Shown: positions 1 through 10,400, counted from the stretch's first letter. The stretch: DNA of 64,000 bases from Dictyobacter vulcani (GCF_008974265.1 NZ_BKZW01000001.1:2046001-2110000); one strand, 5' to 3'. Made by a program: numbers and translations. The notes: generated from the sequence alone by a model not told the origin.

Positions 1-297
1 GCTGAATGGGTTGAACAAGGACTAGTGTTTCCTAATATCTTTGGTCGGTTTATGGATCCCAATAGGTTAGGAGAATTGTTTCATGGTCTACTAAAAAAGG
101 CGGACCTTCCCTCTATGCGCTTTCATGATCTGCGTCATAGTGCAGCAACAATTCTTCTATCATTAGGAGTTCATCCTAAAGTAGTGCAAGAACTGCTAGG
201 ACATAGTACAATCGTTATGACCATGGATACATATTCACATCTACTACCATCAATGCAAAAAGACGCAATGGATAAGATGGATGATGCACTGCAATAG
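1..297 (+). CDS. Tyrosine recombinase/integrase, C-terminal part (cut by window edge)
   Basis: Site-specific recombinases of this family cut and rejoin DNA through a tyrosine intermediate. The reading frame is open from base 1, so the gene begins outside the window; the GTG at 25 is probably internal. What is seen is the end of the catalytic domain: an HDLRHS box (the second catalytic Arg with its His), an LLGH box about 30 residues later, and the nucleophile Tyr in the sequence DTYSHL near the C-terminus. These are the spacings expected of the family, so the enzyme looks intact at this end. It lies directly before trmD, a core gene whose usual partners rimM and rpsP are missing here, so it may mark the end of an integrated element. 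Phage, transposon and ICE integrases cannot be told apart from this fragment. Confidence 0.9.
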   Translation, partial: AEWVEQGLVFPNIFGRFMDPNRLGELFHGLLKKADLPSMRFHDLRHSAATILLSLGVHPKVVQELLGHSTIVMTMDTYSHLLPSMQKDAMDKMDDALQ

Positions 298-304
298 GCA
301 AGTT

Positions 305-326
305 TGCTGTCAAATATGCTGTCAAA
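305..326 (+). repeat. Tandem direct repeat downstream of the integrase
   Basis: The decamer TGCTGTCAAA occurs at 305-314 and again at 317-326, 12 bases apart, a few bases after the integrase stop codon. Integrase genes commonly lie beside their own attachment and arm-binding sites, so this could be part of an attachment site. No second copy of the site is visible in the window, so the role is inference. Confidence 0.4.
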
Positions 327-340
327 AGGACTTTTTTTCA

Positions 341-372
341 GGCTCTATATTTGTGAGGCAGGATATAGAGCC
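341..372 (+). terminator. Stem-loop between the integrase and trmD
   Basis: A perfect 10-bp inverted repeat (GGCTCTATAT at 341-350, ATATAGAGCC at 363-372) with a 12-nt loop. No U-run follows it, so it is at best a weak terminator for the integrase. It may instead be a structure in the trmD leader. Confidence 0.35.
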
Positions 373-435
373 AATCTAGGGGGTATGTTTCCCATTGGGT
401 CTTTACATCACATATACGTAAAGGTGAGTAGACAC

Positions 436-1197
436 ATGCATTTCGACATTTTCACACTTTTCCCTGCAATGTTTCAGGGACCTTTTACCGAAAGTATCCT
501 TAAACGCGCTCAGGACCGCAATCTTCTGAGTATAGATCTGCATAATATTCGGGATGTGACGACCGATAAACACCATGTGGTGGATGATTATCCTTATGGT
601 GGGGGCGCGGGTATGGTCATGAAACCTGATCCTATTTTTACTGCCATCGAGGCGGTCCATCAGGGTGGCCCGATCATTTATCTGACCCCCCAGGGTCGGC
701 AGTTTAATCAGCAGATCGCCCATGAACTGGCCCTGGAGCCACGCGTTACCTTGCTCTGCGGCCATTATGAAGGCATCGACGAACGCGTCATCGAACACCT
801 CGTTACCGATGAGATATCAATTGGTGACTATGTCCTGACCGGTGGTGAGTTAGCCGCGATGATCCTGGTAGATGCTGTCAGCCGTCTGACACCCGGCGTA
901 CTCACCGAGGGGTCCGCCAGCGACGAGTCCCATAGCAACAACCTGCTCGAATATCCCCAATATACCCGCCCGCCCGTTTTCCGTGGCTGGGGCATCCCTG
1001 AGACACTCCTCTCGGGTCACCACGCGAATATCGAACGCTGGCGACGTAAAGAAGCCATTCGTCGCACGCGTCAGCGCCGTCCTGATCTCTTCGCTAAACT
1101 CGACCTGAGTAGCAAACAGGACAAAAAAATACTGAAAGAGCTTGATGAAGAAGCCAGACAGGCTTTGCGACCACAACCAGAAATGCCTGAAGAATAG
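436..1197 (+). CDS. trmD: tRNA (guanine-N1-)-methyltransferase TrmD
   Basis: TrmD transfers a methyl group from S-adenosylmethionine to G37 next to the anticodon of tRNAs, which prevents +1 frameshifting. The 253-residue product has the usual family length. It carries the trefoil-knot signatures: a [10 protein letters not shown] segment near residue 55, [10 protein letters not shown] near 109, and [11 protein letters not shown] near 128. An open frame continues upstream to 304, but the ATG at 436 gives the conserved family start ([10 protein letters not shown]) and has an AAGGTGAG ribosome site at 421-428, so it is preferred. The usual ribosomal neighbours (rpsP, rimM, rplS) are absent; the next gene on the same strand starts 24 bases later and is probably co-transcribed. 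Confidence 0.97.
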   Translation: MHFDIFTLFPAMFQGPFTESILKRAQDRNLLSIDLHNIRDVTTDKHHVVDDYPYGGGAGMVMKPDPIFTAIEAVHQGGPIIYLTPQGRQFNQQIAHELALEPRVTLLCGHYEGIDERVIEHLVTDEISIGDYVLTGGELAAMILVDAVSRLTPGVLTEGSASDESHSNNLLEYPQYTRPPVFRGWGIPETLLSGHHANIERWRRKEAIRRTRQRRPDLFAKLDLSSKQDKKILKELDEEARQALRPQPEMPEE

Positions 1198-1221
1198 AAT
1201 ATTTACCAGGGAGGGATTTTC

Positions 1222-2085
1222 ATGCTTGTAACCACTTATAATGAAGTACAGGATTTTTTGGCCAAAACCCAGCAGATTCTGGAAGCACAGGAGGCCATGA
1301 ATAATCTGATATTGGGTATCAGCATGCGCCTGCGCGCTCAGCCAGACGCCTATCCCACTCCCCCCTTTCTGGCGACGGTCGAAGATCATGAAGAGTTAGT
1401 CATTGCTGCCTGCATGACGCCGCCATATCGTTTGATTCTTTATAGCCATCATCCAGAAAAACAGACAACCGCCCTCAAACTGCTGGCCGATTATCTCCAC
1501 ACCCAGCAGATCACTCTTCCAGGCTGCATTGGTCCCTCACAGGTCGCGGAAGATTTCGCCTGCATCTGGCAGGAGCAGACGGGACATGCGCATCATATCG
1601 CAACCAATGAACGCATTTATGAGTTGACGACAGTGACCCAACCGGCGACCACAACGGGACGCTTACGGCAAGCTACTAAACAGGATTATGAGCTGATCCT
1701 GCAGTGGATGCTGGCTTTCTTTGCCGAGGCCCATCTCAACGAACCCGTCAGTGAGATTAAACGCACCGTACCATCCAGACTGGAGCGGGGAGATTTCTTT
1801 GTCTGGGAGACCGCTGCTGGTGAGATTGTATGTATGGCCGCCAAGAGTCGCGAGATGTCCACCGTCGTCAATATTGGTCCGGTCTATACGCCGCCAGCCG
1901 AGCGCGGCAAAGGCTATGGCACAAACTGTGTGGCCGCGCTCAGTCAACACCTGCTGGATAGTGGCTGGCGAGCCTGTAGCCTCTTCACCGATCTCGCCAA
2001 TCCCACCTCCAATAGCATCTACCAGAAGATCGGCTACCGTCCGCTGGCCGATATGAACGACATTATCTTTACTGAGGTCCAATAA
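1222..2085 (+). CDS. GNAT-family N-acetyltransferase, two-part protein
   Basis: A 287-residue protein whose C-terminal half is a GNAT domain that should transfer an acetyl group from acetyl-CoA to an amine; the substrate is unknown. The pyrophosphate-binding motif appears as ERGKGYGT (about residue 230), followed by the family's late region with SNSIYQKIGY, which packs against acetyl-CoA. The first roughly 140 residues show no GNAT motif by eye and may be a degenerate second GNAT repeat, as in some two-domain family members. The ATG at 1222 has a GGGAGGG ribosome site. It follows trmD by 24 bases on the same strand, which suggests one transcript but not a shared function. It converges with the DUF4097 gene. 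Confidence 0.88.
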   Translation: MLVTTYNEVQDFLAKTQQILEAQEAMNNLILGISMRLRAQPDAYPTPPFLATVEDHEELVIAACMTPPYRLILYSHHPEKQTTALKLLADYLHTQQITLPGCIGPSQVAEDFACIWQEQTGHAHHIATNERIYELTTVTQPATTTGRLRQATKQDYELILQWMLAFFAEAHLNEPVSEIKRTVPSRLERGDFFVWETAAGEIVCMAAKSREMSTVVNIGPVYTPPAERGKGYGTNCVAALSQHLLDSGWRACSLFTDLANPTSNSIYQKIGYRPLADMNDIIFTEVQ

Positions 2086-2090
2086 TCAGG

Positions 2091-2125
2091 GCGGTGCTAT
2101 TGTTTATGCACATGAATAGCACCGC
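2091..2125. terminator. Bidirectional stem-loop between convergent genes
   Basis: An 11-bp perfect stem (GCGGTGCTATT at 2091-2101 and its complement at 2115-2125) lies between the acetyltransferase stop codon and the DUF4097 stop codon, overlapping the last codons of the latter. It could terminate transcripts from both sides; the U-run is weak. Confidence 0.5.
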
Positions 2126-3116
2126 TACCAGTAATAACCGCAACAGGAGCCTGAGGGCTCTTGCCGATGCTATCAGTGTTGAAGTCGTTCTGGATATTGT
2201 TGCCTGAGACTGTATGGGTAGTCAACATCAGGTCAGCGTCAGCAGGTACAAACAGCTCAATGTCGCCACTCCCACTATCCAACTTATAGATGCCACTGGT
2301 CGCGAAGCCACCATTGAAATGAATGTTGCCGCTTCCTGTGTGCAGCACACTATTGCCCTGTAGCTGCGCATTTTGCAGCATAAGATTGCCTGATCCGGAT
2401 TGTATATCCGCAGTTCCATTCAGCGTATTAGTCTGGATATCACCTGAGCCTGTTTTTAAGGCGATCGAACCTTGCAGATGGGTGGCTTGAATATCACCGC
2501 TACCAGTTTCAGCGCTGATCTGTCCACTGAGATTCGTCAACACAATCGGGCCAGAAGCATTATAGATATCCAGGGCACTACTGGCGGGAACTGAGATATC
2601 CAGGTCAATGCTGGCGGAACTAAAGAAAAAAGAGGCACTGCTACCATCAACGTGAACAGTGTTATCGTTACCATTCTGATCATAAGATACGTTTAAGTTA
2701 TCAGCAAAAGCACCGACTGCCGGCGTATGCTTTGTTGGCGTCACCACGATGGTATTGGTGTTGCCCGGGTGAATATGCACATAGCCATGGGTATTCCTGA
2801 CGTGCAGGCTGCTTTTGCCCGTAACTACCGCGGTATGTACTGCCAGCGGCTGACTGCTACTTGTTGAGGATAACTGGCCGTTGATAAGTCCACCTACTGC
2901 CAGCAGTACAAGCATACATATGAACACCCAGAGATATTTTGGCCGCCGCCAGCGGGAACGGCGCGCTGTAGCTCGATAGTTCTGCCGTGGTTCGGTGTAG
3001 TTATATGGGGCAAATGGTCCTGGCGGTGGCTCATCTTTGGGTTGAGGCTCGTAATCGTAACCTACCTGGCGGGGGTAGCTATTTTGTTGCGGATACCGCG
3101 ACTGTTCAGACTGCAT
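2097..3116 (-). CDS. DUF4097-type beta-repeat protein with single membrane anchor
   Basis: A 339-residue protein with a hydrophilic, Pro/Tyr/Gln-rich N-terminus (about 1-55), a basic stretch, one membrane helix (about 61-78) and an external domain of short repeated beta strands. The repeats read like TGSGDIQ / SGSGNLM, with alternating Gly-Ser-Gly-(Asp/Asn)-Ile units. This is typical of the DUF4097 'putative adhesin' family, which forms a beta solenoid. Function is not known; related proteins often sit beside two-component or anti-sigma systems and may sense or shape the envelope. It is transcribed divergently from the histidine kinase at 3357, so the shared 240-bp region may coordinate them. 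The ATG at 3116 follows an AGAGAGAAG ribosome site. Confidence 0.85.
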   Translation of the reverse strand: MQSEQSRYPQQNSYPRQVGYDYEPQPKDEPPPGPFAPYNYTEPRQNYRATARRSRWRRPKYLWVFICMLVLLAVGGLINGQLSSTSSSQPLAVHTAVVTGKSSLHVRNTHGYVHIHPGNTNTIVVTPTKHTPAVGAFADNLNVSYDQNGNDNTVHVDGSSASFFFSSASIDLDISVPASSALDIYNASGPIVLTNLSGQISAETGSGDIQATHLQGSIALKTGSGDIQTNTLNGTADIQSGSGNLMLQNAQLQGNSVLHTGSGNIHFNGGFATSGIYKLDSGSGDIELFVPADADLMLTTHTVSGNNIQNDFNTDSIGKSPQAPVAVITGSGAIHVHKQ

Positions 3117-3233
3117 ATTTTTCTTCTCTCTCTATAAAGCATGCAAAGGGCATAATCGTTTCAAGCTCACCAGTATTATAGTCAGCGAGTCCGCGACAGT
3201 GTGAGTGCTGAAGGAGCTATTTTGGCTCATCCT

Positions 3234-3249
3234 ATCGACCTATGTCGAT
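3234..3249. promoter_or_regulatory. Operator-like palindrome upstream of the first histidine kinase
   Basis: ATCGAC-ctat-GTCGAT, a perfect 6-bp inverted repeat in the divergent intergenic region between the DUF4097 gene and the histidine kinase. A response-regulator or repressor site is plausible, but no second copy was seen. Confidence 0.3.
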
Positions 3250-3356
3250 TGGCTAAGTGGCTAAAGTCAGATGTCCTATTGCACCGCCCGCGGTTTTCTA
3301 TTATGCTTTTCCACAGGCAATACTTCCCTGGTGGGGGGATCAAGCAGGAGATAAGC

Positions 3357-4658
3357 ATGGACGTAGAACAGTTGCAGACAACCAGTGTAAAGAAAAAGCA
3401 TGGCCCTATGCCCTCACGGGTAGGATGGCTCATTCCAACCAATCCTTACACATGGAGCACATCGTTTCTCTATCTCTTTGAGCTTGGCTTTGGACTATTC
3501 TGGCTCATCACTATTGCGGCCTGGTGGCTGTTACCTATCTTTATCGTGGCGATCCTGGCGCTCTTCTTAATTGATCGTATTGAATACTTGCGCTACGGGG
3601 AAAAGACACCTGAGCGGATAGCAGTCCTGCTGCTGATCTTGCGCTTTGTATGTGTTGAGATGGCGATCCTGATTGCTCCCAGTTTAACCCCTATCCTCTA
3701 TCTACTGTTTCCATTTCGTGCCATGCTCTATTTTGGCCGCAAGGCTGCCTATGCGATGGCGGCATTGATTGTAACAGCTTATTTTGCTTCGTTCTGGCTG
3801 GATCCAAGGATGAATCATGATAATATCAGTGTCATCTTCGCCTTTATTTTCTGCGTTGCCTGTATCTTGAGCGTCTCGATGGCGCACACGATGTCACTGG
3901 AACGCGAGAGCCGCATGCGCACGGAAGCACTACTGGATGAGGTGCAGCGTTCCCACCAGCAATTGCGCATCTATGCGCAACAGGTCGCAGCGCTGGCGAC
4001 CATGGAAGAACGTAATCGGGTCGCACGTGACATTCATGATAGCCTGGGACACTCACTGATCGCGATCAATCTGCAACTGGAGAAGGCGCTAGTATACCAT
4101 GATGCCCATCCTCAAGAAGCCCTCCAGTCCGTTGGAGATGCCAGGATAGTGGCGAAAACTGCCTTGCAGGATGTGCGGCGGTCCGTGCATGCGCTACGTA
4201 CAGAGGCAGAACATTTTTCCTGCATCCATGAAGTTGCTTCCCTGAGCGAGCAACTCACAAAAAATGGATTGTCCGTGGACTTCACACATGAGGGTGATGA
4301 AAGTCGCTTCTCCAGACAAACATTGATGACGCTCTACCGCATTGCTCAAGAAGGCCTCACCAACGTACAGAAGCATGCCCACGCCAGCCATATCCAGGTC
4401 CATTTACACTTTGCCACAGAGCAAGCACGCCTGCATATTGTTGATGATGGTATTGGTTTTGATGCCACCACCCCCAAAAAACAGCAGCCTGGACAAGAAA
4501 GCTATGGCTTGCGTGGCATGCAGGAACGCCTGACGCTGCTTGGAGGAACCTTTCAACTGATAAGTGCTCCTGGTCAAGGAACACGTCTGACAGCGCTTGT
4601 GAAGCGACATCCTGATATCCCGGCCCCTTTCGAAGCCGTAGACACAAGCAGGAAATAA
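3357..4658 (+). CDS. Sensor histidine kinase, NarL/LiaS-like (HisKA_3), multi-pass membrane
   Basis: A 433-residue sensor kinase. The N-terminal half holds about six hydrophobic segments (residues ~30-180) with short loops, suggesting it senses membrane state or a small hydrophobic ligand rather than a large external one. A short coiled linker leads to the HisKA_3 dimerisation box ERNRVARDIHDSLGHSL, with the phospho-accepting His at about residue 227. The ATPase domain has VQKHAHASH, DDGIGFD and GLRGMQERLTLLGG boxes. The frame is open upstream to 3201, but the ATG at 3357 has a clear AGGAG site at 3346-3350. The partner response regulator starts 20 bases after the stop codon. Confidence 0.93.
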   Translation: MDVEQLQTTSVKKKHGPMPSRVGWLIPTNPYTWSTSFLYLFELGFGLFWLITIAAWWLLPIFIVAILALFLIDRIEYLRYGEKTPERIAVLLLILRFVCVEMAILIAPSLTPILYLLFPFRAMLYFGRKAAYAMAALIVTAYFASFWLDPRMNHDNISVIFAFIFCVACILSVSMAHTMSLERESRMRTEALLDEVQRSHQQLRIYAQQVAALATMEERNRVARDIHDSLGHSLIAINLQLEKALVYHDAHPQEALQSVGDARIVAKTALQDVRRSVHALRTEAEHFSCIHEVASLSEQLTKNGLSVDFTHEGDESRFSRQTLMTLYRIAQEGLTNVQKHAHASHIQVHLHFATEQARLHIVDDGIGFDATTPKKQQPGQESYGLRGMQERLTLLGGTFQLISAPGQGTRLTALVKRHPDIPAPFEAVDTSRK

Positions 4659-4678
4659 CACAGATGGAGAGAGTTTGC

Positions 4679-5377
4679 ATGCGCGATGAGCAAGCACCTG
4701 TACGCATACTGGTGGTAGATGATCAGCAATTGGTACGCGATGGCATTATATCTTTATTACGGATCATGGAAGATTTGGAGGTGGTGGGGGCGGCCAGAGA
4801 TGGCCAGGAAGCCATAACGCAAACGATGACCCTGCAACCGGATGTGGTGCTGATGGATATTCGCATGCCCGGCATGGATGGTGTAGAAGCAACCCGACAA
4901 ATTCTCCAGCAGCAACCTTCATGCTGCATCCTGATGCTTACCACTTTTGAGGACGATGAATACGTGCGCAATGCCTTACGCGTTGGCGCACGCGGCTATT
5001 TGCTCAAAGATATGCCAGTCGCGGACCTGGCCAAAGCTATCTTCGCCGCAGCCAAAGGCATCTACCAACTGGATGCATCGATTATCGAGCGCTTCATCTC
5101 ACCGTCCAATCAACAACCATCAGTGCAGACAACACAACCGACGCTACCCCCACAGGAAAGTACAGGCAGTGGTTCGAGCCAGCAACCAGGACTCACCAAT
5201 CGTGAAAGAGAGATTTTGCGCCTGATCGCTACCGGGGCCACCAATCGTGAAGTGGCCAGACAGTTGATCATCAGTGAAGGCACCGTGAAAAACCATCTGG
5301 CCCATCTGTTCAGTCGCCTGGGCCTGCGCGATCGAACGCAGGCCGTAATCTATGCACGCGAACACAACCTCATCTAA
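4679..5377 (+). CDS. Response regulator, NarL/FixJ family (REC + LuxR HTH)
   Basis: A 232-residue DNA-binding response regulator paired with the preceding kinase. The receiver domain has the acidic pocket (VVDDQ), the phospho-acceptor Asp at about residue 60 in LMDIRMPGMDG, and the conserved Lys in LLKDM. A Gln/Thr/Pro-rich linker of about 40 residues leads to a C-terminal LuxR helix-turn-helix (LTNREREILRLIATGATNRE ... EGTVKNHL). An in-frame ATG at 4664 exists, but the ATG at 4679 has a GGAGAG ribosome site 7 bases upstream. It converges on the amidase gene with only three bases between stop codons. Targets are unknown; the divergent DUF4097 gene is a candidate. Confidence 0.95.
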   Translation: MRDEQAPVRILVVDDQQLVRDGIISLLRIMEDLEVVGAARDGQEAITQTMTLQPDVVLMDIRMPGMDGVEATRQILQQQPSCCILMLTTFEDDEYVRNALRVGARGYLLKDMPVADLAKAIFAAAKGIYQLDASIIERFISPSNQQPSVQTTQPTLPPQESTGSGSSQQPGLTNREREILRLIATGATNREVARQLIISEGTVKNHLAHLFSRLGLRDRTQAVIYAREHNLI

Positions 5378-5380
5378 AGG

Positions 5381-7189
5381 TTACTTTTGGCCGGTAAGAA
5401 CTACGGCGCTGGCCGGAACCCAGGCCTGACGATGATTATAGTTGATCTCATACCACAGATTCGTGGTACCATCCTCGACATATGTATAGCCAGAGACGAA
5501 GATGGAGCCACTGGGTGCATGACCGATCGTGATCGCCCCGGTCAGGGGTTTACCTGTAATCGGGATATCAGCGCCACTGGCACTGTTCAGCGTTACTGGT
5601 GTGCCCAATCCTTCTTTGGCTGCTCCGGGAGGTACATCCAGCCAGGCCAGATGAGCATCCGTCAGCGGACTGGGCGGATTATCCTTGCCATGATCAGATT
5701 CTCCATACCAGATCTCGTAAAGGGTATCGCCGGTACCAACCGGATCTTTGACCTTATTGATGTAATAGTAGCTGGTATTCGTCTCAACACTATTGGTCTC
5801 ATCGGTAATATCGTTGACCCCTAATTGCGTAATTAGCGGCGAATGCGTGCTGGGACCAGTGTGCAGATAGAAGAAATTAAAGTTCGCGGTGGTCTCAGTC
5901 CCATTTCTTCCAAAGGGTTTCTCATCTGTTTTAGGCTTCAGCGTGATCACATTGTCGTATTTCTTGCCTTTGGGATAAGCGACACCTTGCTCGTGAATAA
6001 GCTTCAGGTAATAGGTCCACAGCCAGTAGGGGCCTGGATCAACATGGTTGGTAGCCAGGAGCGGTGATGGTACTGTTCCATGTGAAACAATATGATCATG
6101 GTCCAGCGGAATATTGTACTTTTTGATCAGGTAGGCCGTCAATTTAGCAGAACTCAGATACTGCGCGGCATTATACCAGAGATAACCAGTCGCATCATAA
6201 CCGATATGCTCAATACCAATCGAGCGCTGATTATACCAGTAGTTACCAACATGGTAGGCGATATCTTTATCATGCAATAGTTGATAGACGGTACCATCAG
6301 TATCGATGATATAGTGGATACTCACTCCGCTATTCACGTTTTGAAAGACGCCCAGCGAAGCCTGCAGGTCACCCTCAGTATCATGAATGGTGACATAGTT
6401 GACTGGTAACACTGTGGGGCGATCGGTGGACTCATATGTACAGCCCGGATAGGTCGCCTCGGGTGGCGTGCAGTCAAATGACGTGGGAATAATGCAGTCG
6501 ATTGCACCAGCATAATCCACGTTATTGTCGCGCGTACAACCATTGGGCAAGGGAGCAGTGATGGCGGTTTTCGTCGTCGCAGCGGTCGCGGTATGCGGCT
6601 GGACGTTCTGCGGGGCCAGCGTAACCAGCTCGCCGCTCTCGGTCTGCCGTGAGAAACCTGCATTCAAAACCGTGTATAACGCATCGGCATACTGTAATGC
6701 AGCGGCCCTCGTAGGAGAATGACTATAGGTAGCCGCGACCCCATACCAATCTGCCAGACTGGCAGGAAGTGTATGCGTGGGAGATTGCTGGAGCGCCTCA
6801 TCACGGAGTACTGCTGCTCCACCACGAATATTGGTAGCCAGATCCTTCTTCAGCTTGTCGGTAGCAACACCGATATCCATGGCGGCTTCATCCAGAGTAT
6901 CGCCATGTTTATTTTTGATCAGGTGCATACTGCCATAACCACCATCTACGCTCGGATAACCCTGGTGGTTATTAAATTGGCCCTCCATATAAGCCAGAGC
7001 TTTAAGCAGTGGAGCAGGCACACCAGTATCCCTGGAAGCCTGAGTGATCGCCGCATTGGCCGATTGAGATCCTATGGCAGGGCTGGCTTGTGAAATAGTG
7101 CCACCTGATAAGGCACTGAGGGTGAATGAAAAGAGTAAAGCCACTACTACAGGAATACCAATACGTTTAGATAAGGATTGTTGTTGCAT
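5381..7189 (-). CDS. Secreted N-acetylmuramoyl-L-alanine amidase with lysozyme-like and SH3-like domains
   Basis: A 602-residue exported cell-wall hydrolase. Residues ~11-36 form a signal peptide or membrane anchor. A lysozyme-like region follows (about 45-170; ASRDTGVPAPLLKALAYMEG, with a candidate catalytic Glu). Next is an Amidase_2/PGRP domain (about 260-390) with the metal ligands recognisable in VTIHDTEG, SHGTVPSP and NHVDPGPYW. The C-terminal 200 residues hold two SH3-like segments likely to bind wall polymer. Amidase_2 enzymes cleave the bond between muramic acid and the peptide. The ATG at 7189 is preferred over upstream starts to 7249 because it follows an AGGAGGG site and begins the signal peptide properly. 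Confidence 0.9.
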   Translation of the reverse strand: MQQQSLSKRIGIPVVVALLFSFTLSALSGGTISQASPAIGSQSANAAITQASRDTGVPAPLLKALAYMEGQFNNHQGYPSVDGGYGSMHLIKNKHGDTLDEAAMDIGVATDKLKKDLATNIRGGAAVLRDEALQQSPTHTLPASLADWYGVAATYSHSPTRAAALQYADALYTVLNAGFSRQTESGELVTLAPQNVQPHTATAATTKTAITAPLPNGCTRDNNVDYAGAIDCIIPTSFDCTPPEATYPGCTYESTDRPTVLPVNYVTIHDTEGDLQASLGVFQNVNSGVSIHYIIDTDGTVYQLLHDKDIAYHVGNYWYNQRSIGIEHIGYDATGYLWYNAAQYLSSAKLTAYLIKKYNIPLDHDHIVSHGTVPSPLLATNHVDPGPYWLWTYYLKLIHEQGVAYPKGKKYDNVITLKPKTDEKPFGRNGTETTANFNFFYLHTGPSTHSPLITQLGVNDITDETNSVETNTSYYYINKVKDPVGTGDTLYEIWYGESDHGKDNPPSPLTDAHLAWLDVPPGAAKEGLGTPVTLNSASGADIPITGKPLTGAITIGHAPSGSIFVSGYTYVEDGTTNLWYEINYNHRQAWVPASAVVLTGQK

Positions 7190-7397
7190 CCTACTTTGAA
7201 CCCTCCTAAACAGATACAATATACGTTGAAGGCGCATAGCGAGAAGCAAGTCAAACTGGCATATATCAATAAGCGAACCAGTTTGATAGATGGGGAATGC
7301 TTTTCCGCCAGAGCACTATGTTATGCCCTCTTGTAGCATAACATAAAAATTTATTATTTTATATTCTTTGAAGATTTTTTATTACAAGAACAACAAA

Positions 7398-7437
7398 AAA
7401 AGACGCCTTCTCAGTAGTAGCTGGGAAGGCGTCTTTT
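7398..7437 (-). terminator. Rho-independent terminator of ftsK
   Basis: A perfect 13-bp stem (7398-7410 with 7425-7437) with a 14-nt loop. On the minus strand it is followed by a run of Ts, the classical intrinsic terminator layout. It sits 13 bases past the ftsK stop codon. Confidence 0.9.
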
Positions 7438-7449
7438 GGGTTGCGTTGC

Positions 7450-10400
7450 TTATTCTATCTCGTCCTCATCGTCGATAGGGGCGCGAGATCCAGCGCCGGG
7501 TTGGAAGCGGGAAGCCTGGCTGCGCAGGAAGTCGTTACGAGCCTTCTCTTCCGCCATGATGTCATCGGCTTCATCAGCCATACTGTGTCCATCACCGCCG
7601 CCGCGCTGTCCATGATCATAGACTTCGCGGGCACGGCCACCGTCAACGGATTGTCCGATAATACCACGCTGTTCCAGCAGGTCGATCAGGCGCGCTGCTC
7701 GCGAGTAGCCGACTTTGAGGCGACGCTGCAGGAGCGAGATTGAGGCGCGTCCCTGTTCTCGGACCACGTCTTCAGCACGATCCAACAATTCGTCCTCAAG
7801 TTCAAACTCATCATGCTGCTCAACCTTGAGTTCCCAACCTGGCTCAACTTCTGATTGCCGCTGAACCGCATCAGGATCCACACCAAGCTCCAGAGCATGC
7901 TGGATGATTTGCTGCCGCCAGAAGTCTGCTAACCGCTGGGCTTCATCATCACTCAGGAACGCGCCCTGAATGCGCTCAGGCCGTCCAGCGTCCGCTGGCA
8001 GGTATAACATATCCCCACGGCCCAGTAGCCGCTCAGCACCGCCCATATCAATGATGGTACGCGAGTCAACGGCGGAACTGACCATAAACGAGATACGCGT
8101 TGGAATATTGGCTTTAATCAGGCCGGTGATGACATCAACTGATGGACGCTGCGTGGCGACCACCAGGTGGATGCCAGTCGCACGCGCTAGCTGCGCCAGC
8201 CGACAGATCATGCCTTCAACTTCTTCAGGTGCGGCCATCATCAGGTCGGCCAACTCGTCGATGATAATCACGATCGCGGGCAGGTTATTCAGGCTAATGT
8301 CACCCTGCGCCTGCTTCTGAGCCCGCAACTTACGATATCCATCCAGGTTACGCACACCCAGCTGCGAGAAAAGTCGATAACGACGCTCCATTTCCGCGAT
8401 AGCATTTTTGAGTAGCGAGACAACTTTTTCAACTTCTACCACAACCGGCGAGAGCAGATGGGGAATACCATTGTACATGTTCAATTCCACCATCTTGGGG
8501 TCTACCATCAACAGGCGCACATCATCTGGAGTAGCCTGCATCAAGATACTGGCAATGATGGCATTGATCATCACGCTCTTACCGGCGCCGGTAGCACCCG
8601 CAATCAGCAAGTGTGGCATCTTGGCCAGATCACCAACGCGCACCAGGCCAGCCACGTCTTTACCAAGTCCGATTGAGAGTTTGGATTTGATCCGCGCTGC
8701 GCCATACTCTTTGCTTTCCAGTACCTCACGCAACGTAACCAGGCGACTATTCTTATTAGGAATTTCGACACCAACGTAGGGACGACCGGGAACCGGGGCT
8801 TCCATACGGATGGTTTTGGCTTCCAGTACCAGAGCAAGATCGTTTTGTAAGGCCATGATACGACTGACACGGGTACGCGTCTCATACATAATCTGGCCCG
8901 ATGAATCCCGCACTGGCACCATTTTGCCACTGTTCTCGTCAATCACCATTTGTGGTCGCCCGGTTGGGCGAATACCAAAACGGATAATGGTAGGTCCAAT
9001 ACTGATATCTTCTTCACGTACCTCAGCTTCAACGCGGAAACTGCGCAACGTATCCTGAATCAATTTGGCCAGGGACTCGGTATCCTCACCAAATAACTGC
9101 TGCTTGGCGTTATCGGGTACTTGCAGGACCTCCATTTTTGGCAACTGCCAGCTCGACTTGATATTCTGTAAATTGGCGTTGGACACCGCTTTGGCCACTT
9201 TACTATTATTGTTGAGCACGGCTGGCTTTAACGCTGGCGTCGGAGTACGCACAATATCAGGATTTACCTGCCTGACTGGACGAACAGATGGAGGCTCGGA
9301 ACGCGGCATGGGCTCCAGCAACAAAGGCTCATCATCTATCGGAGGCTGCAATACAAGATCGTCATCCACAATGGTCTCGTCGCGGAACGCAAGGGGCTGC
9401 TGCCGCGCTCCACGGGTAGCGCCTGTGTGATCTGTGATATCTAATGGCTGAGGATCATGAACGCCACGTGGCACCAGACTAATCTGCTGCTTGTGCAGAT
9501 TAATATCATTCATCGGATCCTCATCATCAAAGTAGAAGTTCTCGTCCTCGTAGCCGTATTCTTCTGGCTCGATGGCGATGGTCTTATCACTATAATCATC
9601 ATAGCTGTTAAAGCCGTCATCATAGTAGATCTCTTCATCTACTAGCGGGGCAGCAACAGGCTGTGGCCTGGCCGCACGTGATGGCATCGAGGCTGGCTGC
9701 TTACCTGCACGCGAAGCAGCTTGCCGACGCGGAGGAGCCGGTGGTAGTTCCAATTCTTCCTCTGGCTCATCAAAATCCTGGGAATCATCCAGGGCGGCCC
9801 GACTTGAACTATAGCGGCTAAACTGAGGACGCTGACCGAGAAAACGCGATGGCGCTTCTTCTTCTTCTTCCTCCTCCTCCGCTCCACGCGGCACATCGCC
9901 AATAATGCGCTCGATAAACTGGTAGACCATCAACACATGAGCAAACGTGATACGGAATGTGAAGATCGTCACCACCAGAATAAGTCCAATTACCAGGACG
10001 TGACCAACCGCTGGAGGCCATCCAGAGAAAGGCATGGCCAGCAAATCTGCCAGCACACCTGCTGTCTGGGGTCCCATAATCAGTCGACTCTCAAGCAGGA
10101 CCAGAAGGCACATGACAATCAGACCCAGCACCATAGAGCCACGCATCAATTTCTCATTGCGCAAGCTCTCGTATAAGCGGGTCACTGCGAACATGACAAA
10201 ACCAAAGCCCAGCACATAGGCCGACCAGCCCAGAAATGTCAGGAAAAATTTGCCAATGTTGCTCCAAATCGGTGCCGCACTGAGAACAGTTAAAGATGCA
10301 AATAAAAGTAAAGATAATACAAGTAATAATGAACTAGAAATGCGCTGCTGCTGATTTGGAGACAAACTATTCCATCTATCCAGTATAAACTGGAAGATTG

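Noticed and set aside
403..1389. Minus-strand open frames opposite trmD and the acetyltransferase
   Set aside because: They lie fully antisense to conserved coding sequence and show no ribosome site or domain.
9856..9882. CTT/CTC microsatellite-like tract in ftsK
   Set aside because: It encodes the poly-Glu part of the normal acidic linker of FtsK and needs no other explanation.
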